Positions 61,739-64,000 of a stretch of DNA of 64,000 nucleotides are shown piece after piece. Positions within the stretch are counted from its first letter, which is position 1. Every line of letters starts with the position of its first letter. The notes below the pieces were generated by a model. That model was not told the DNA's origin. It saw only the letters and a program-made list of their open reading frames with translations, and ran no database searches. The stretch covers positions 73,994,520 through 74,058,519 of the forward strand of contig NC_058339.1 of assembly GCF_905475395.1 (NCBI RefSeq), given 5' to 3'. Made by a program: the position numbers and the translations under genes. This DNA is from Chrysoperla carnea (Eukaryota > Arthropoda > Insecta > Neuroptera > Chrysopidae).

Positions 61739-61887
61739 AGAAAGTTTTATTTACCAGATATTTTTTCGGAAATGTGACGTGACGGGAGAAATGTCAAATT
61801 TTTTAGCTGACGGGACTTTATTCTACTTTAAAGGTTCGAATCGAGAAGATCATAGACTAGGCTGAAATTAAGGAGACCATCAATATT

Positions 61888-62019
61888 CCAATTAGCCTTC
61901 TTCCTCTAAAGATTAAAAAAAGATCCTCTGGATGGCAGGATATATTGGTACCCCCCCCCCCCTTAGTGTTGCCATCTAGAGAATCTTTTTTTAATCTTCA
62001 GATTAAAAAGCCTAATTGG
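61888..62019. mobile_element. Short foldback hairpin with a C-tract loop
   Basis: CCAATTAGCCTTCTTCCTC... at 61888-61946 and its near-exact complement at 61962-62019; AAAGATTAAAAAAAGAT and CCTCTGGATGGC are in both arms. The loop holds a run of 12 or more C. Confidence 0.6.
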
Positions 62020-62390
62020 ATTTCATGAAAAATGCTCGACATCTTAATGATTTTGGAAAGTTTTAGTTCGATCCAATTCGTTAAACTTTTGATGATTCCT
62101 GCTTTAAAGAGGACAAGCCCTGTGTTTAAAGCTTAAAAAAAATATTTAAATTCGAATGTTTTGGGTCAATGGCTAAAATATTTCCCGTATAGCTCATAAA
62201 ACCCTTATTGTGCCAAAAAAGCCACGGTTTATTCTTTACCAAAGGCTGAGTAACGATGTATTAAATGACCAATTTTTAAAATTAGATATTCAATATTTAA
62301 ATTGAGATCAAAAATGAATAGAAATGTGGGTAATAAATTTTGTTTCATTGAAATTCTTTACATTAGAATAATTTAGAGATTAACTGAAGT
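62020..62390. other. Spacer before gene 7
   Basis: Includes a short GAGATTAACTGAAGT near 62376 that may be a remnant of the promoter block of genes 4 and 6. Nothing else seen. Confidence 0.35.
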
Positions 62391-62397
62391 AGATAAG
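62391..62397 (+). promoter_or_regulatory. GATA-type site upstream of gene 7
   Basis: AGATAAG 65 bp before the ATG, followed by a TCTCAGTT that resembles an arthropod initiator. Position and downstream TTTTAATTATT match genes 5 and 6. Confidence 0.45.
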
Positions 62398-62461
62398 ACT
62401 CAATCTCTCAGTTAAACTTGCAAAATTCTTTTAATTATTTCATTAAAGTTCAGTGTTAAAA

Positions 62462-63980
62462 ATGACTTTAGAACAAATTGAAAAATCTCCAAATAGAGAT
62501 TACAAATATGTTGAAGTGCAAAATGAAGATAAAGAATTGGGTCATTGTGAACCAAAAAAGAATTATACTCGAGAATACATTATAGCAATAATTTGTACGT
62601 ATTTTTGATAAATTTCAAAAAATTATACGAATAATATTTTACTGATTTTTAACAGCAACACTTGGTACCATTGTTTGTGGAATACAATTCACATGGATTA
62701 GTCCAATATTACCACAATTATTGTCTGGAAACTTCAAGATACAAATAACTATGGCAGAATCTGTATGGGTTTTTGGTCTATTACAAATTGGTGGTCTTCC
62801 AGGATCTATAACGGTATCAATGATATCGAATTATATTGGAAGGAAAAAAACAATTGTTTTGACCGCAATTCCGTTTATAATCTCATCTATTATTCGTATT
62901 TACGCTGAAACAGTGTTGCATTATTATATTGCACAATTTATAGGAGGTTTTAGTGTTGGTGCCAGTTTTGCAGTGGCATCAATGTATATCAGTGAAATTT
63001 CCTCGCCAGAAATCCGTGGAGTTTTATCCATTTTTATTCATTTTTCAATTAGTGTTGGGGTATTATTTGTTTTTGTTTTGGGTGCGTATTTACCGATAGT
63101 TACTTATTACTACGTCTTGGCAATTTTCCCAATTGTTCAGTTAATTTTCACTTTATATTTACCCGAAACGCCGTATTTTCAAGTGATGAAACAAGATTAT
63201 AAAGGAGCAGAAAAAACTTTAAAATTTCTGCGAAAAAAATCAAATGTTCAAGACGAATTAAATCGCTTAATTGAAGGCTATAAGGAGGAAATGGCGGAAC
63301 AAAAGCAATCATTTTGGGATCTGTTCAGGGATAGAACCAATCTTAAATCACTGTTAATAATTGCTGTACTCACCATGGCCCAACAATGGACTGGTTCTAC
63401 AGCAATTTTTTCATATTCACAAGTAATTTTTGAAGATGGCCATTCAAGTATTTCAGCTCAAACATGTGGAATATTAAAAGCAATTCTGAATTTTGTTTGT
63501 GCGTTTGTTCTTGCATCGGTAATAGATCGATTTGGACGGCGTGTTTTACTTTTGATTTCTGCAATAATGACTCTTATACCGTTGGCAATGATGGCTGTAT
63601 ACTTTTATTTACAAAACTACACAGATTTCAAGTATATCGAACACTTTCGATTAATACCTTTAATTGGAATTTTATCGTTTAAATTTGCTTATGGGATTGG
63701 CCTAGGCGGAATACCTTATATACTTTCAGGAGAATTATTTCCAACAAAGGTTAAAGCTTATGCATCCTCTCTAAATTCAATCGTCATGACTGCAGTTGGT
63801 GTTCTAGCAAATAAAATGTATCAAGTTGCTCTTAAAGAATTTGATTATCCAGGTGCATTTGGAATGTTTATGATGTGGCTTCTTCTAGCGATAATATTTA
63901 TCTATTTTATGGTACCAGAAACTAAAGGATTATCTTTGGAAGAGATTCAAGTTAAATTAAGAAAACCAAATAAAAAATAA
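62462..63980 (+). CDS. Tret1-like sugar transporter, clade A, gene 7
   Basis: Predicted 485-residue SLC2/Tret1-like transporter ending 21 bp before the window edge. Exon 1 is 62462-62594 and exon 2 is 62656-63980, with a 61-bp phase-1 intron; the join reads ...IAII-STLGTI. The tail has RDYKYVEVQNEDKELG. Exon 2 includes TM1 with WISPILP (others in clade A have W(I/A)GPILP), GRKK in loop 2-3, SPEIRG, PETPY, QQWTGS in TM7, GRR in loop 8-9, IPY in TM10 and PETKGLSLEEIQ. One strongly conserved family residue differs: the Arg of the ARF motif before TM4 is Gln (CAA instead of CGA, about residue 138). An AGATAAG site lies 65 bp before the ATG. The frame is otherwise intact. Confidence 0.92.
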
Positions 63981-64000
63981 AAACATCATTTATATGTAGA

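Noticed and set aside
1-64000. Bacterial-type systems, CRISPR arrays, toxin genes, LTR or virus-derived elements
   Set aside because: Nothing matching these was seen; gene structure and repeats are those of an insect nuclear chromosome.

Overview
The window is AT-rich nuclear DNA from an arthropod, almost certainly an insect: split genes with GT-AG introns, a mitochondrial ribosomal protein gene of animal type, tRNA-derived SINEs, Helitron, mariner/Tc1-type and LINE remnants, and long intergenic spaces. I cannot name the order or species from sequence alone. No virus-derived or LTR element was recognised.

The main content is a same-strand (+) cluster of seven paralogous sugar-transporter-like genes of the SLC2 / Tret1-like (facilitated trehalose transporter-like) branch of the major facilitator superfamily. 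Each gene has two coding exons: a short one for the cytosolic N-terminal tail (21-54 codons) and a long one for the whole 12-helix membrane domain. The phase-1 intron sits at the same place in all seven, just before TM1. The cluster falls into two clades. Clade A is gene 1 (3945-6712) and genes 4-7 (50847-52417, 54893-56338, 57786-59306, 62462-63980). Clade B is genes 2 and 3 (12507-15448, 17960-20122). Order: A, B, B, then about 30 kb holding only one other recognised gene (mRpS35, minus strand, 29758-30756), then A, A, A, A. Introns of genes 1-3 are 0.7-1.5 kb and those of genes 1 and 3 contain repeats; introns of genes 4-7 are only 60-62 bp.

The paralogs show features of diverging duplicates: clade-specific changes in the TM7 and TM10 sugar-contact motifs, an in-frame 24-codon deletion in the tail of gene 5, loss of the ancestral stop in gene 4, altered conserved residues in genes 6 and 7, identical DNA tracts between genes 4 and 5 that suggest recent gene conversion, and a duplicated non-coding block lying upstream of both gene 5 and gene 7. 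Genes 5-7 have an AGATAAG GATA-type site 65-108 bp before the ATG.

The rest is repeat-rich: at least eight copies of one 0.4-0.66 kb family in two subtypes, Helitron copies, foldback/MITE elements with long inverted arms (848-1490, 25757-26000, 26840-27547, 35494-35992, 48182-49193, 61032-61738, 61888-62019), a mariner-like transposase relic (49300-49817), tRNA-derived SINEs, a 5S-rRNA-like fragment and one decayed LINE 3' end. Stretches without genes or repeats are listed as such.
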